Below are positions 47,733 to 59,501 of a DNA stretch of 64,000 nucleotides, piece after piece (the stretch's first letter is position 1; the number at the start of each line of letters is the position of its first letter). This DNA comes from Histoplasma ohiense. Taxonomy: Eukaryota; Ascomycota; Eurotiomycetes; Onygenales; Ajellomycetaceae. The notes under the pieces were generated by a model. That model saw only the letters and a program-made list of their open reading frames with translations. It was not told the origin of the DNA and did no database searches. The stretch covers positions 1 to 64,000 of the forward strand of contig JAEVHH010000002.1 in the NCBI GenBank assembly GCA_017607445.1, given 5' to 3'. The position numbers and the translations under genes are program-made.

Positions 47733-48792
47733 GGGCCTGTTCGGTGATTTTGTCCGTACAGTGCCAGGGCTGTACAGAAAGTGGATATTTGCCTTTTGAC
47801 AGTGTAAACCTTCATTATTGCCGCCTTTCTCTATATGAATATTAATCTGCTTGGCATTCTGGCATTACTTTTATTACTTACAAGCAGTTTTTATCATGAT
47901 GATTATCATGCAATTTCAGCAGATGCATTGCAGTTGAAAATCCTGTTATATTACTACTTTCTCACATCAAATATCAGTGAAAAATGGATCTTGACAAGTC
48001 TCAGATTGATCTGACATCACAATATCTTGATGAATCCTTGATAAATGAGAGTCAGCAGTCTGATTTCTCAATGCTAGTTATCTGAGCCATACAGTGAGTC
48101 TCCTCACTCTATACTCAGTGAGCTTGGTGAGGCTCTTGAGTTTGAACTGATTGGACCTCTGACATGGAGCTGACCATGCTCAATACCTTCATTGATGCCA
48201 AAAAACAAGGTTTGAAGACAGACAACAGCAATTACAAAAGTGTTGTTTGATCTTCAATTGTTGATACTGTCAGTCAGCATATACATCAATCTATTATCAA
48301 AAATATATATGAGAATCAATGACAGAAGATTAAAATGATTTGAAAGTTGTGATATAAGCATCAACAACAGATATCTGAGTGGTCATTCTGTCAAAAAAAA
48401 ATGACATTTGTCAATGATATTGAGATTATCAGTGTGTATTTCAATCAACATCTGAAAATACAACAATTTCAACATCAAGAATCTGTGTATCCAGAACTCA
48501 CTGAGGAACTGCTTGATGATCAATTGACAACAGATGATTATGCTATAGAATATCATATTCATCAGCAAAGAAGAAGAAAAGAGATGATGAGTGAAAATAC
48601 TAATGATATTGAAACAGAGAAGAAATTGACATTCACATTCACATCTTTCTTAATACTCACATCTATTGTAGAATCTCTTGAAGCAGCTTATCAAAGCTCT
48701 GCTAGCTCATCTCAATCATCTGCAAGAATGTTGACTGAAACAAGCACTTGAAATCAATCACTCAAAAGAAAATTTGAAGATAGTATTGATAC
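47733..48792 (+). mobile_element. PIF/Harbinger-like fragment
   Basis: It begins GGGCCTGTTCGGTGATTTTG preceded by TTA. That combination (TWA target site, GGGCCTGTTCGG-type end) is typical of Harbinger elements. It encodes a Myb/SANT-like protein, a usual second gene of such elements. It is cut at 48793 by a gypsy LTR, so no second end or transposase is seen. Confidence 0.6.
47984..48751 (+). pseudogene. Myb/SANT-like protein pseudogene
   Basis: One frame of 256 codons from ATG 47984 to TGA 48749-48751, with internal stops only. The middle part (SDMELTMLNTFIDAKK..., NIYENQ*QKIKMI*KL*YK) fits a Myb/SANT-like DNA-binding domain with its spaced tryptophans now stop codons (TGG to TGA or TAG). 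The C-terminus is Ser/Thr-rich. In Harbinger elements such a protein helps the transposase bind the ends; the assignment rests on motif shape. Confidence 0.6.
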
Positions 48793-49063
48793 TGTAAGAG
48801 ATAGTTGTTGATATAATTATGAGAGTAGTGTGAAGTATGCATATAGAATGTTAAGAAGATAGCAATCTCTATTATTCAAAGCTAATTACTGATCTTCTAA
48901 TATCTATGAATATCAGTGAGCATTATATAGATGACCACCACACACTACAGTCATCTATAATGCTGTGTGCTATATCTCTTCTCATTAATTCTGATGTGTT
49001 CTGTGTTCTTCTATTGTCATATAGCTATTTTCTAATATAGATATCTCTGTTGTATCTATTACA
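48793..49063 (-). repeat. 3' LTR of chromodomain gypsy copy A
   Basis: 271 bp, ends TGTAAGAG and CTATTACA. On the minus strand a purine-rich run (GAAGAAGAGAGATAA) lies directly next to it and serves as a polypurine-tract candidate, which fixes the orientation. Confidence 0.88.
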
Positions 49064-49606
49064 ATTATCTCTCTTCTTCAAAGACCTGGTTCTCAGAGCT
49101 TTTTACTGTAATGTGTGAAGTTCATAATATATACTGTGTGATTGATATTGTATGAAGTTCACAGAATTGAGCTGAATTAATTGTTGAGATTAATTCTGAA
49201 GTGTTACTGTTTCAGAGAAACATTTTTTCATCTTCAGTGTCATTGCAGTTCAATTATGATTTAGACACAACTTCTGAACCTTTTTTCTTTGACTTTTACA
49301 TCAAAAAATTGTACTCTAACAAAATCATCACCATCATCATCATCAATGATTTTTTATTTAAAAAGAATACATCAATTTATCAAACAAAGTACACTGTATT
49401 CTTTCATGTGATTTTTATTGTGAAATTTGAAGTTTTGATTGTGTGGTTGTGTTTTCTATTTTGAATTGAGTTTTGTGTTGTTGTAATCTCTTTGATCAAT
49501 ATTGCAATATTGATTTCAATCTTCAATATCTGTTTTTCTTTCTTATTGCTTTTGCTTCTTCTTCTTCTTTGAACAAGATCTTGATACTGATTAAAGTTAT
49601 AATAGA

Positions 49607-50748
49607 ATGTCAGAATCAGCTGTTTTCATTGCTGATTCAGAGTCTATGAAGAATGATATGCTGTCTGTCATTGAGAGCATTTGCTTGGATTGTCTGAAGA
49701 GATTGCAGAACTCTTCAGTATACTCTTACTTTATGAACAATGAATGAACACACTGTCACATCTATTATATATCAAATAGAAGTTGTGCTGCTGTAAGTTT
49801 TCTTAAACTGAGGTTATTATGAGTACTAATGGATTTTAGATGTCTGAGTGCTTTCACAAAACTGATCAATTTTTGATCAATGAATTTCACAAAATGCTGC
49901 TCTTTGATGAAGTTTCAGATGAGAGATTTGCCACATATCAAACTGTTATTGTGAGGTTTGTACTTGATGTGCAGGTCTATAAGAATGTAGATGAGATTCT
50001 AGAATTCTATATGAACTCTGATGATTTGTTGTCACAGCAGAGTGTGACATTTGATCATAGCAGTATTTCAGAAAATGTGTTTTTGTGTTCTGCTATTACA
50101 TCAGTGTCATTCTCACTGAGTCAAGATCTTGATACATTATTTGAGTCGACTGATAATATAGACAAAGATGAGAAAGTGAATGATTTCATTGAAGTATTAG
50201 AAAGAAACACAGCAGCATATTGCTGTTGTTGTATTCAACATTTAACAACATCCCTTCATCATCATTGTGAGTCTGCTGAGAATTGATACAAAAAATGCAA
50301 GCACTGCTCAGTGACAAAGCACATTTATATTCTGATAAGTTATTATTCAAAACAGATGTTTTTACAGTATATAATATTAACTTTCTATTAGATGTCAGTG
50401 AATGCTGTTGAATTGACTCAAATGATTATCAACACTGCTGAGAATCTAATTGTCACTGATGTGAATGTTTTGAACATTAATATTTTGCAGAGCACTGTGA
50501 CTGTGATGATTAAATTCTTTGCTGTGAAGATTCAGAAGATTCAATGAGATGGTTCTTCTGAAACTCTGACTGAAATGATGATTGATGAGATCTCAGTGAT
50601 TACATTACTGATTATAGCTTTCAAATCATTGTTGAAACATCATACTTTGTCAGTTGAGAAAATCTGAGATAATAAACAGATTTGTCTTGATGACAATTTC
50701 TCAAATGACACTGATCAAGCTGAGGCAGATCTGTTTTTTAATCTCTGA
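49607..50748 (+). pseudogene. Antisense three-exon Cys-rich accessory gene, copy A
   Basis: Exons 49607-49792, 49840-50334 and 50392-50748 (186, 495 and 357 nt) join in one frame of 346 codons including the stop. Intron 1 has GTAAGT, a CTAAT branch-like site and TAG. Intron 2 ends TTAG, and its donor has changed from GTAAGT to ATAAGT. Four nonsense codons (49745, 50284, 50545, 50665) break it. Two cysteines kept in copy B (residues 41 and 53) are tyrosine here. The gene lies opposite to pol and its stop is 43 bp from the pol stop. I do not recognise a family. See copy B for the fuller description. Confidence 0.72.
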
Positions 50749-50791
50749 ATGAAATAAGTATATTCAGCAGTCATTATCATCTTCTTCATTT

Positions 50792-51338
50792 TTATTTACT
50801 AACTGACTTCTGATAGATTTTATTAAACTGTTTCAAGTACTTCTGACTGTTCATCAAGTTTTTCTTGAGTTTCCAAGAATTATCTGCATCTGTACAATCT
50901 TTTCATTTGACAAGATATTGTGTTTGACTGCAGTATTGATACTTGTCTAATATAGCTTCAACTTCTTATTTTTCTTATGTGTCTATAATTATCAGTTCTG
51001 CTTGTGAGATTTGTCTGTTGTGTATGTGATAAGATTCAAGAAGAGAAACATGAAATACAGAATGAATTTCTTTATATTGCAGTGTGAGTTTCAGTTTGTA
51101 TGTCTGTGTACTGTGGATATCAATTATTTGAAAGAGACTCAAAAACCAATAATCTAGTTTGGGTGAGAATCACAAGATGAATATATTTTTTGCATGCAGC
51201 ATTATTCAGTCTTCTATCTTAAAGCTTTTTGATATATGATGCTGATTGTAATACTTTTTCTCAGTTACTTTGATAGCTTTCAGATATTCTTGAATCTTGT
51301 TCTTCACTTGCTTCATTCATTTCACTTGTTTCATTGCA
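50792..51338 (-). pseudogene. Integrase C-terminus and chromodomain of copy A
   Basis: It aligns with 55500-56045 of copy B. The reading contains the decayed chromodomain core before the stop at 50792-50794 (TAA, versus TGA in copy B). Truncated upstream by the inversion junction. Confidence 0.72.
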
Positions 51339-52201
51339 TCATTCTTCATAGACTCTGAACCAGCAATGGAAACAGCTGGTTCTGACATTCTATTATAACT
51401 TTAATTAGTATCAAGGCCTTATTCAAAGAAGAAGGAAAAGCAAAAGCAACAAGAAAGAAAGACAGATATTGAAGATTGAAATCAATATTGCAATGATGAT
51501 CAAAGGAATTGCAACAACACAAAACTCAACTCAAAATGAAAAATGCAACCACACAATCAAAACTTTGAATTTCACAATAAAAATCACATAGAAAGATACA
51601 GTGTACTTTGTTTGATAAATTGATGTATTCTTTTTTAATAAAAAATTGTTAGTAGTGATGTTGATGATGATATTTGATGGAGTGTGATTTTTGGTGTAGA
51701 AGTCAAAGAAAAGAGGTCAGAAGTTGTGTCTAAATTGTGATTGAACTGCAATGACACTGGAGATGGAAAAACATTCTTCTGAAACAGCAATATTTTGAAA
51801 TTAACCTCAACAATTAATCCAGCTCAATTCTGCAAACTCTATACAATATTAACCACACAGTATATGTTATGAACTTTGCATGTTGCAGTAAGAAGCTCTG
51901 AGGACCAGGTCTTTGAAGAAAGAAGATAATTGTAATAGATGCAATGAAGATATCTATATTAGGAAATAGCTATGTGATGATAGAAGAACACAGAACATGT
52001 CAGAATTAATGAGAAGGGATATAGTACACAGCATTATAGACGGCTGTAGTGCATGATGATTGTCTATATAATGCTCACTGATATCTGTAGATATTAGAAG
52101 ATCAGTGATTAGCTTTGAATAATAGAGATTGCTATCTTCTTAACATTCTATATGTGTACTTCACACTACTCTCATAATTATACCTACAATCATCTCTTAC
52201 A
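51339..52201 (+). mobile_element. Chromodomain gypsy copy C, inverted 3' end
   Basis: Opposite orientation to copies A and B. It carries the first 16 codons or so of the antisense gene (ATG at 51388, minus strand), about 540 bp of 3' region and a 271-bp LTR (51931-52201). It meets copy A head-on at about 51338. Confidence 0.82.
51931..52201 (+). repeat. 3' LTR of copy C
   Basis: 271 bp, starts TGTAATAGATGC and ends CTCTTACA, the reverse complement arrangement of the other three LTRs. Confidence 0.88.
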
Positions 52202-52261
52202 CATGTTCTTTCCACTTCTGTTAACTTCTGAGTCAATCATTTGACTAATTCTTATCATTAG

Positions 52262-53501
52262 ATGAAACTTTGGCAGCTTGTCAAAGATTCTCAAGCTGTT
52301 ATAGTCTACAACAATATGAACTTCAAAGAGACTGTACAAGATGAGATGATTGAGCATAATGATTACATAGCTGCAGTGACTACTGCTGCTGTGGTTATTT
52401 CCCCTGCAATTTCAGAATCTGATCTGATTCAGATCATGCATGATTTCACAAGACTTCTAACACTGCAAGAGATCATTGATGCACCTGATGTGGCAGACAA
52501 TGATCATGGACTTCAGAAGAAAATAACATTGTGTCTTATTTCTGATGCTGTTTGAAAGATTCATAATGAGGGAGTTAAAAGGGTTTTCAGTACTGCAGAT
52601 GCTTTACTATCTCAAATGCCTATTCTTGATACACTTTCTGTGTCTAGAACGCATTTTCAACAGCTGGGAGCTATTTTTGAAAATGAGGACACTATTGCAG
52701 GAACTATGAGAGTTCATAAGAAGATATTTAATAGTTATCTTGATTTATCAAAAAATCATACAGCATTTTCAACTCATCTCTTTTCAGTGTATGAAGATGC
52801 CTTGACTACAAAGCTCATTCAATCTGTTAAGATAGAGCAGTCAAAATCTACAGACATATTTGAACAGTGCAACTGACTTCATTCTGTTTCTGAGTGATTT
52901 CATATTCAAATGAATCTACTCTCCATCATTGTCTGTACTCACTTTGAAGCAGAGGTCTCTGAAGAGGCTCATCACTGTATTCAGTCCAATCTTGCTTGTT
53001 GGAACCGAAATTCTATAACTTCCATCAATTCCAAATATCATCTTCTTGAACCAATGATTTCTCAGAGCTTTGCATCCCGAAGTCTGGTGCTATTTTATGC
53101 TGCCATACAGCATCGAGGTTATCTGATTGTCAACCATGAGCACTCAGAAGATATCAATACTATTATACATCAGCTTAATCCTTCACAGTATCTTCAGCTT
53201 ATTGAAGATGTATACATCAAAGCATTTACTCTTAATGTCTGGACAGAAACTGACTCCCAAATCTCTCAATCCATTCAAGATATTGAATTTCATACAATGT
53301 GTCGCCTTCTCTGAGAATCCGAGTTATTCATTCAGATATGTTATGCTGTTAAATATGGTGACATTGAACTTCTTGAGTACTCTATTCCATCTCTGATTAT
53401 CTTCTTTCTTGATGCTGGTCAACATAATTATGCCACTGAGATGCTTCACTACTACTGAATACTTCAATCTGCCAAATCCCCCTCTCTGTGTTGAGTGATT
53501 A
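52262..53501 (+). pseudogene. DUF6589-like protein pseudogene, truncated both ends
   Basis: One frame (52262 to 53501) with stops at 52553, 52874, 53312 and later, no indel. The order LWQLVKDSQAVIVYNNMNFKETVQDE..., then GAIFENEDTIAGTMRVHKKIF, then DAGQHNYATEMLHYY resembles what I remember of DUF6589 proteins, which are frequent in fungal genomes and of unknown function. The start codon follows a possible intron end (TTATCATTAG), so the real 5' part was upstream and has been replaced by the copy C LTR. The 3' end is cut by the copy B LTR at 53502. Codon content keeps some CpG. Family assignment is from memory of the pattern. Confidence 0.6.
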
Positions 53502-53772
53502 TGTAAGAGATGGTTGTAGGTATAATTATGAGAGTAGTGTGAAGTATGCATGTAGGATGTTAAGAAGGTAGCAATCTCTATTATTCAAAGTTAATCACTG
53601 ATCTCCTAATATCTATGGATATCAGTGAGCATTATATAGGCGACCACCACGCGCTATGGCCATCTATGGTGCTATATGCTATGTCCCTCCTCATTAATTC
53701 TGATGTGTTCTGTGTTCTTCTATTGCTATATAGCTATTTCCTAATATAGATATCTCTGTTGCATCTATTACA
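53502..53772 (-). repeat. 3' LTR of copy B
   Basis: 271 bp, with the purine-rich run GAAGAAGAAAGATAAT adjacent on the minus strand (53773-53793), as expected for a 3' LTR with its polypurine tract. Confidence 0.88.
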
Positions 53773-54314
53773 ATTATCTTTCTTCTTCAAAGACCTGGTC
53801 CTCAGAGCTTCTTACTGCAATATGTGAAGTTTGTAACATGTGCTGTGTGGTTAATATTGTATAGAGTTCACAGGATTGAGCTGAATTAATTGTTGAGGTT
53901 AATTCTGAAGTATTGCTGTTTTGAGAGAACATTTTTTCATCTCTGATGTCATTGCAGTTCAATCATGATTTAGACACAACTTCTGATCTTTTTTCTTTGA
54001 CTTCTACATCAAAAATCACACTCCATCAAATATCATCATCAACATCACCACTAACAATTTTTTATTAAAAAAGAATACATCAATTTATCAAACAAAGTAT
54101 GCTGTATCTTTCTATGTGATTTTTATTGTGAAATTCAAAGTTTTGGTTGTGTGGTTGCATTTTCCATTTTGAGTTGAGTTTTGTGTTGTTGCAATTTCTT
54201 TGATCATCATTGCAATATTGATTCTAATCTTCAACATCTGTCTTTCTTTCTTATTGCTTTTGTTTTTCCTTCTTCTTTGAATAAGGTCTTGGTATTAATT
54301 AAAGTTATGATAGA

Positions 54315-55456
54315 ATGTCAGAACCAGCTGTTTCTGTTGCTGATTTGAAGTCTATGGAGAATGATATACTGTCTGTCATTGAGAGCATTTGCTTGGGTTG
54401 TCTGGAGAGATTGCAGAATCCTTCAGTATATCCTTGCTTTGTGAACAATGAATGAACACACTGTCACATCTGTCATATATCAAATAGAAGTTGTGCTGCT
54501 GTAAGTTTTCTTAAACTGAGATTGTTAAGAGTACTAATAGATTATAGATGTCTGAGTGCTTTCATAAAACTGATCAATTTTTGATCAATGAATTTCATGA
54601 GATGCTGCTCTCTGATGAAGTTCTGAATGAGAGATTTGTCATGTATCAAACTGCTGTTGTGAGGTTTGTACTTGATGTGCAGATCTACAAGAATGCAGAT
54701 GGGGTTCTAGAATTCTATATGAACTCTGATAATTTGTTGTCACAGCAGAGTGTGACATTTGATCATAGCAGTGTTTCAGAAAATGCATTTTCATGTTCTG
54801 CTATTACATCAGTGTCATCCTCACTGAGCCAAGATCTTAGTACATTATTTGAGTTGGCTGATAATGTAGATGAAGATGAGAAAGTGGATGATTCTGTTGA
54901 AGTGTTAGAAAGAAATGCAGCAGCATATTGCTGTTGTTGTATTCAACATTTGACAACATCTTCTCATCATCATTGTGAGTCTGCTGAGAGTTGATGCAAA
55001 AAATGCAAGCACTGCTCAGTGACAAAGCACATCTGTGTTCTGATAAGTTATTATTCAAAACAGATGCTTTTACAGTATATAATATTAACTTTCTATTAGA
55101 TGTCAGTGGATGCTGTTGAATTGACTCAGATGATTATCAATACTGCTGAGGATTTAATTGTTGCTGGTGTGAATACTTTGAATGTTAACATTTTGCAGAA
55201 TGCTGTGACTGCAGTGATTAGATTCTTTGCTGTGAAGATCTGAGAGATTCAACAAGACAGTTCTTCTGAGGCTTCAGCTGAAACAGTGATTGATGAGATC
55301 TCAGTGATTACATCATTGATCACAGCTTTCAAATCATTGTTGAAATATTGTGCTTCATCAGTTGAGGAAATTCAGAATAATAAGCAGGTTTGTCTTGATG
55401 ACAATTTCTTGAATAACACTGATCAAGCTGAGGCAGATCTGTTTTTTAATCTCTGA
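54315..55456 (+). pseudogene. Antisense three-exon Cys-rich accessory gene, copy B
   Basis: Exons 54315-54500, 54548-55042 and 55100-55456 have exactly the sizes of copy A (186/495/357 nt; introns 47 and 57 nt). The joined frame is 345 residues broken by TGA at 54453, 54992 and 55241, each explained by CGA to TGA. Exon 1 carries a cysteine cluster, C26-x2-C29-x11-C41-x8-C50-x2-C53-x6-C60. The end of exon 2 carries another (CKKCKHCSVTKHIC), so the protein was probably zinc-binding. The middle is acidic and Ser-rich; exon 3 is helical in appearance, ending EADLFFNL. Donor 1 GTAAGT is intact and donor 2 has become ATAAGT. It lies between the pol stop and the 3' LTR on the opposite strand. Function unknown; an RNA- or DNA-binding accessory role is only a guess. 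Confidence 0.75.
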
Positions 55457-55499
55457 ATGAAATAAGTATATTCAGCAGTTATCATTATCTTCTTTGTTT

Positions 55500-58372
55500 T
55501 CATTTACTGACTGACTTCTGATAGATTTTATTAAACTGTTTCAAGTACTTCTGACTGTTCATCAAGTTTTCCTTGAGTTCTCAAGAATTATCTGTGTCTG
55601 TACAATCTTTTCATTTGATAAGATATTGTGTTTGACTGTGGTACTGACACTTGTCTAATATAGCTTCAACTTCTCATTTCTCTTATATGTCTATAATTAT
55701 TGATTCTGCTTGCGGGATTTGTCTGTCGCGCGTGTGATATGGTTCAAGAAGGGAAACATGGAATACAGAATGAATTTCTTTATATTACAGTGTGAGTTTC
55801 AGTTTGTATGTCTGCATACCACAGATATCAATTATTTGAAAGAGATCCAAAAATCAATGATCTAGTTTGGATGAGGATTGCAAGGTGGATATATTTTTTG
55901 CACACAGCATTACTCAGTCCTCTATCTTAAAGCTTTTTGATATATGGCACTGATTGTAATACTTTTTCTCAGCTGCTTTGACAGCTTTCAGATATTCTCA
56001 GATTTTGTTCTTCACTTGCTTTATCTGTTTCACTTGTTTCATCACTGATTTTGACACATCTGTGCTTGGGGGCTTCACATCTATGCAAAGTTCAGTTGGT
56101 CGGCTGATCATTGCTTCAGATGGTGTCATTTTTATTGATGTGTGGAAGGTGTTGTTATATGCTCATTGTATCAGAGGAATCCATTCTATTCAATTATCTT
56201 GCTGGTAGCTGCAATATGTGTGAAGATAATGTTCAATCATTTGGTTCAATCATTCTGTCTGGCCATCGGTTTGTGGGTGGAATGCTGTTGATAATTTTTG
56301 TTGAACATGGAGCAGATAACACAATGTTGACCAAAACTTGCTATTTATTAATGAATCTCAGTTGCTAATAATGTTCACAGATAGGTCAAAGTTCTTTGCA
56401 ATCTTTTATACAATAATATCCACAAGTTCTTCTGCATCTAGCTCTGAAGATGTGGGCACAATTATGACTCATTTGATGAATAAATCAACAAATACAACAA
56501 TAGCATTATAGATTTGACTTCTCTTTTTATTATCTGACAGACCTTCAATAAAGTCCATGCTAATTGTATGTCATTTCTTATCTGGCACTGGATGTGGTTG
56601 TAGCAATCTGTATGGCTTGTGCTGCAGTATCTTGACATGTTGGCAAACATCACAAGTTCTCACATATTCTGCAATCTCATCACTCATACCATGTCACAAG
56701 TACTTGCATTTGATCACTTCAATGATTTTGTCACATTCAAAATGGCCATCTTGAGAATCATTGTGATTCATTTTCATTATTTCATGCCTTACAGCTTTGT
56801 TTTGTGATATGTAGACTTTATCATCTTTTCTGAGCAGATCATCTTTATCTACTGCTCAGATTGAATGATTATCTACACTAGCATCACTCATCTCTAGTCT
56901 TCTGCAAAGTTCAGATGTGCTGACATCTCTATTCTGAATCTGCAATAAGAGTTCAATGATAGATTCAGCTATCTCTTCACAATAGACTGTCTCAGACTCA
57001 AATATCTTGACAGCTAGAATTCATGGCATCAGAGTCTCTAGATTTAACTCTATAACATCTGTGATCTCATTCTCATTCACAGATGTGTTCTTTATTCTGC
57101 AGAGGTTGTTGTCATCAATGACTACAGATCTCTTTATCCAACAATTTTCATTAGCTTGCAGATCTTTTCACACCATGTTTTCTTTTGTCTTTAGTGACTT
57201 AAAGATCCTCTTACACAGCTTCTTTTGCAGGGTAGAGAGCCTCATCAAGGGAGCTGCATGTTTTACAAAATCTGGATGACAACTTGGTGCATCTGTGGGA
57301 TTATTTTTCCCAGAATGATGCTCTATTTCAAAATTGAATACTGAGAGCATTTCCATCCAGTGAATCTGATGCCCATTTAGCTGCTTTGTTGTCATGAAGC
57401 ACTGGAGATTGGCATGGTCAGATAAAACAGTTATCAGATGCCTGCTATCATGTAAGTAGTGGCATCATTGTCTGAAAGCTTCTACAATCAGTAACATTTC
57501 TAGATCATATGTTTGATAACATCTTTCTGTTTCTGTGAGCTTTCTAGACCAAAACATGATTGAGTGTCAGTGATCATCATTCATTAATTGTGATATTACT
57601 GTGGTGATTGCAACATCAGATTCATTCATTTCTATACAGAGTTTTCACTGTGGATCAAAGTGGATCAACAATGGTGCTTTTGTAAAGCATTCTTTTAACT
57701 GCAAAATTGCATGCTTGCAGTTATTGTCTAACTGGACAGGTGTGTTATTCTTCCCCCTTTTCATTTCATAACCTTTTAACAATTCAGTCAGAGGTGCTGT
57801 TATTATTGAGAACTTGTATATGAATTGATGATAGAAATTGATGAATTCTAGAAATATTTGCAATTCATTTATAGTTCATGGTTCTGGCCAATCTAGAATT
57901 GTGTCAACACAGTGTTTCTCAACAGTAATGCTCTGCATGGTAACCACAAAACCCAAAAATCCAATTTCTGTTGTGTGGAATGTACACTTACTAAGTTTGG
58001 CATATAGTCTCCATCACCTTAACCATTCCAGCACATTCTTAACATGGACGACATGTTCATCAAGTGTGTTTGAATAGATTATGATATCATCAAGGTAAGC
58101 CATGCAATATATGTCTAAAAGGTCACTGAGAGCTTTGTTGATATAAGATTGAAAGATTGCAGAGGCATTGGTTAGCTCAAAAGATAAGACTAGATATTCA
58201 AAGTGTTCATATTGTGTTTGAAATGCTGTTTTTCATTCATCCCTCATTTGTATGTAAATTCTATGATATGCATCTCTAAGGTTCAGTTGTGTATATATTT
58301 TGGCATCTGCTAATCTATCAAGTATTTCACTTATCAAGAGCAGTGGATATCGATTCTTGATCATTATTTCAT
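55500..58372 (-). pseudogene. Decayed pol (RT-RNase H-integrase-chromodomain), copy B
   Basis: The frame is continuous from about 58372 to TGA at 55500-55502 with stops but no indel. The reverse transcriptase segment contains KNRYPLLL and an intact catalytic box YLDD near 58090. The RNase H region ends with HHSGKNNPTDAPSCHPDF near 57290. The integrase has a zinc-binding region ending TCDVCQH near 56640, then HPQTDGQTE near 56240. A C-terminal chromodomain near 55690-55540 reads EVEAILDKCQYHSQTQYLIK with Trp-derived stops. Chromodomain integrases target heterochromatin. The RT start and earlier domains are separated by the LINE. Confidence 0.87.
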
Positions 58373-58391
58373 TATTATTATTATTATTATT

Positions 58392-58784
58392 CTTCAATTA
58401 TAGATGTATACAGTCAGTGACTATGACATCTACCTGAAATACTTCAGGATTTTTCAAATCAAGAATATTCTAATATACAAAAACAATTTGACACATGCAT
58501 TAACAGAATTCCAGCCCAGAATCAAACAACTATTCAAACTATTCAATCCAAAAATAAAATCAAAAGAATGTCAATGGGTTAGCACAACTCAACTTCAAAA
58601 CAAAGGAAATAAATATTATAAAAGACAGCAGCTATTAAAAATCAACAGGAAAGAAAAAACATTTGCAATGACTATTATCAACAAATAATGAAGCAAACTG
58701 CTTGAAACAAATGAAAATTAACAATAAACAAAGTTAAAGAAAAGATCAAAATAAAATAAACAAAAATAACTGATCTAAATATCA
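58392..58784 (-). other. LINE 3' untranslated region
   Basis: This is the 393 bp between the ORF2 stop and the tail. A 94-codon frame on the plus strand here (58404-58688) has no recognised similarity and is probably chance in AT-rich sequence. Confidence 0.6.
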
Positions 58785-59501
58785 TCAAGTGACACTATTC
58801 AAACAAGCTCTTGTAGCAACATTTGACTCATTTAAATATTCAATTAAGAACATATTTCCAGCTCTTGTATTGAATAACAAACTCAAATTTAACTGATTCA
58901 GTTGATACTTCTCTCTCAGTTTCAATCTTAGTTCTGAATACTTTGTACAAAGTAACAGAAGATGCTCTGGATTTTCATATAACTGACAATCTGAACATAG
59001 ATCATTTAAATCATCTTTAAACTTTGTTAAATATGATTTGAAATGTCCATGTCCAAGCTTTAGCTGCATTATTGTAGCAAAAAGTTTCTTCTTACACTTT
59101 ATTGAGCAAGTCTTCCACTTTGGCTTAGTTTCAAATCTGGAATAATGCACACTTTTTCTTTGCATGAACCAGACATCTTGCCACTTTTGTAAACATAATT
59201 CTCTTATTCTTCTTTTAATAAAAGACCATGTTACAATTCTTTGACAGCAGACTTCTAACTCAGTGGCTCTTTTTGCAGCTTTATCAGCCATTTCATTGCC
59301 ATATATACCCATGTGAGCAGGCACCCAGTGAAGATGAATAGAACAATTGAGTGAGATTTTTCTTTGAATATTTTGAAGACTTTTCAAAATCAGCTCTAGC
59401 ATTGACTGTCCACTGCTGATTTTATTACTTTGAAGTCTTTTTAAGCCCTGCTTGACTATCAGAGAATATCCAAATATGCTCAAATCTTTTCCATTGTTCA
59501 A
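58785..59501 (-). pseudogene. LINE ORF2, RNase H C-part and CCHC finger
   Basis: The frame continues the RNase H domain after a one-base shift near 59440. It contains HWVPAHMGIYGNEMADKAAK, the RNase H box with its final Asp, then a finger CSDCQLYENPEHLLLLC (C-x2-C-x7-H-x4-C) typical of LINE ORF2 C-termini. Intact apart from the shift. The shift lies in an A-run: removing one A from the run of five rejoins the frames. Confidence 0.85.

Larger units (their letters stand above)
48793..51338 (-). mobile_element. Chromodomain gypsy copy A, 3' part
   Basis: Element orientation is minus. The 3' LTR (48793-49063) is followed by the 3' region with the antisense accessory gene (49607-50748) and the C-terminal integrase/chromodomain part of pol (50792-51338). 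At 51338 it joins an inverted copy of the same element (copy C). Confidence 0.85.
53502..58372 (-). mobile_element. Chromodomain gypsy copy B, interrupted by a LINE
   Basis: From left: 3' LTR (53502-53772), polypurine-like run, antisense accessory gene (54315-55456) and pol (55500-58372). The element is cut inside reverse transcriptase by the LINE at about 58373. Its gag, protease and 5' LTR are not in the window. All pol motifs seen are in one frame. Confidence 0.88.

Noticed and set aside
56462..56653. 63-codon minus-strand frame in the integrase region
   Set aside because: It is out of frame with pol, which carries the integrase motifs in another frame.
58404..58688. 94-codon plus-strand frame in the LINE 3' region
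   Set aside because: AT-rich Lys/Asn-rich chance frame inside the 3' untranslated part of the LINE.
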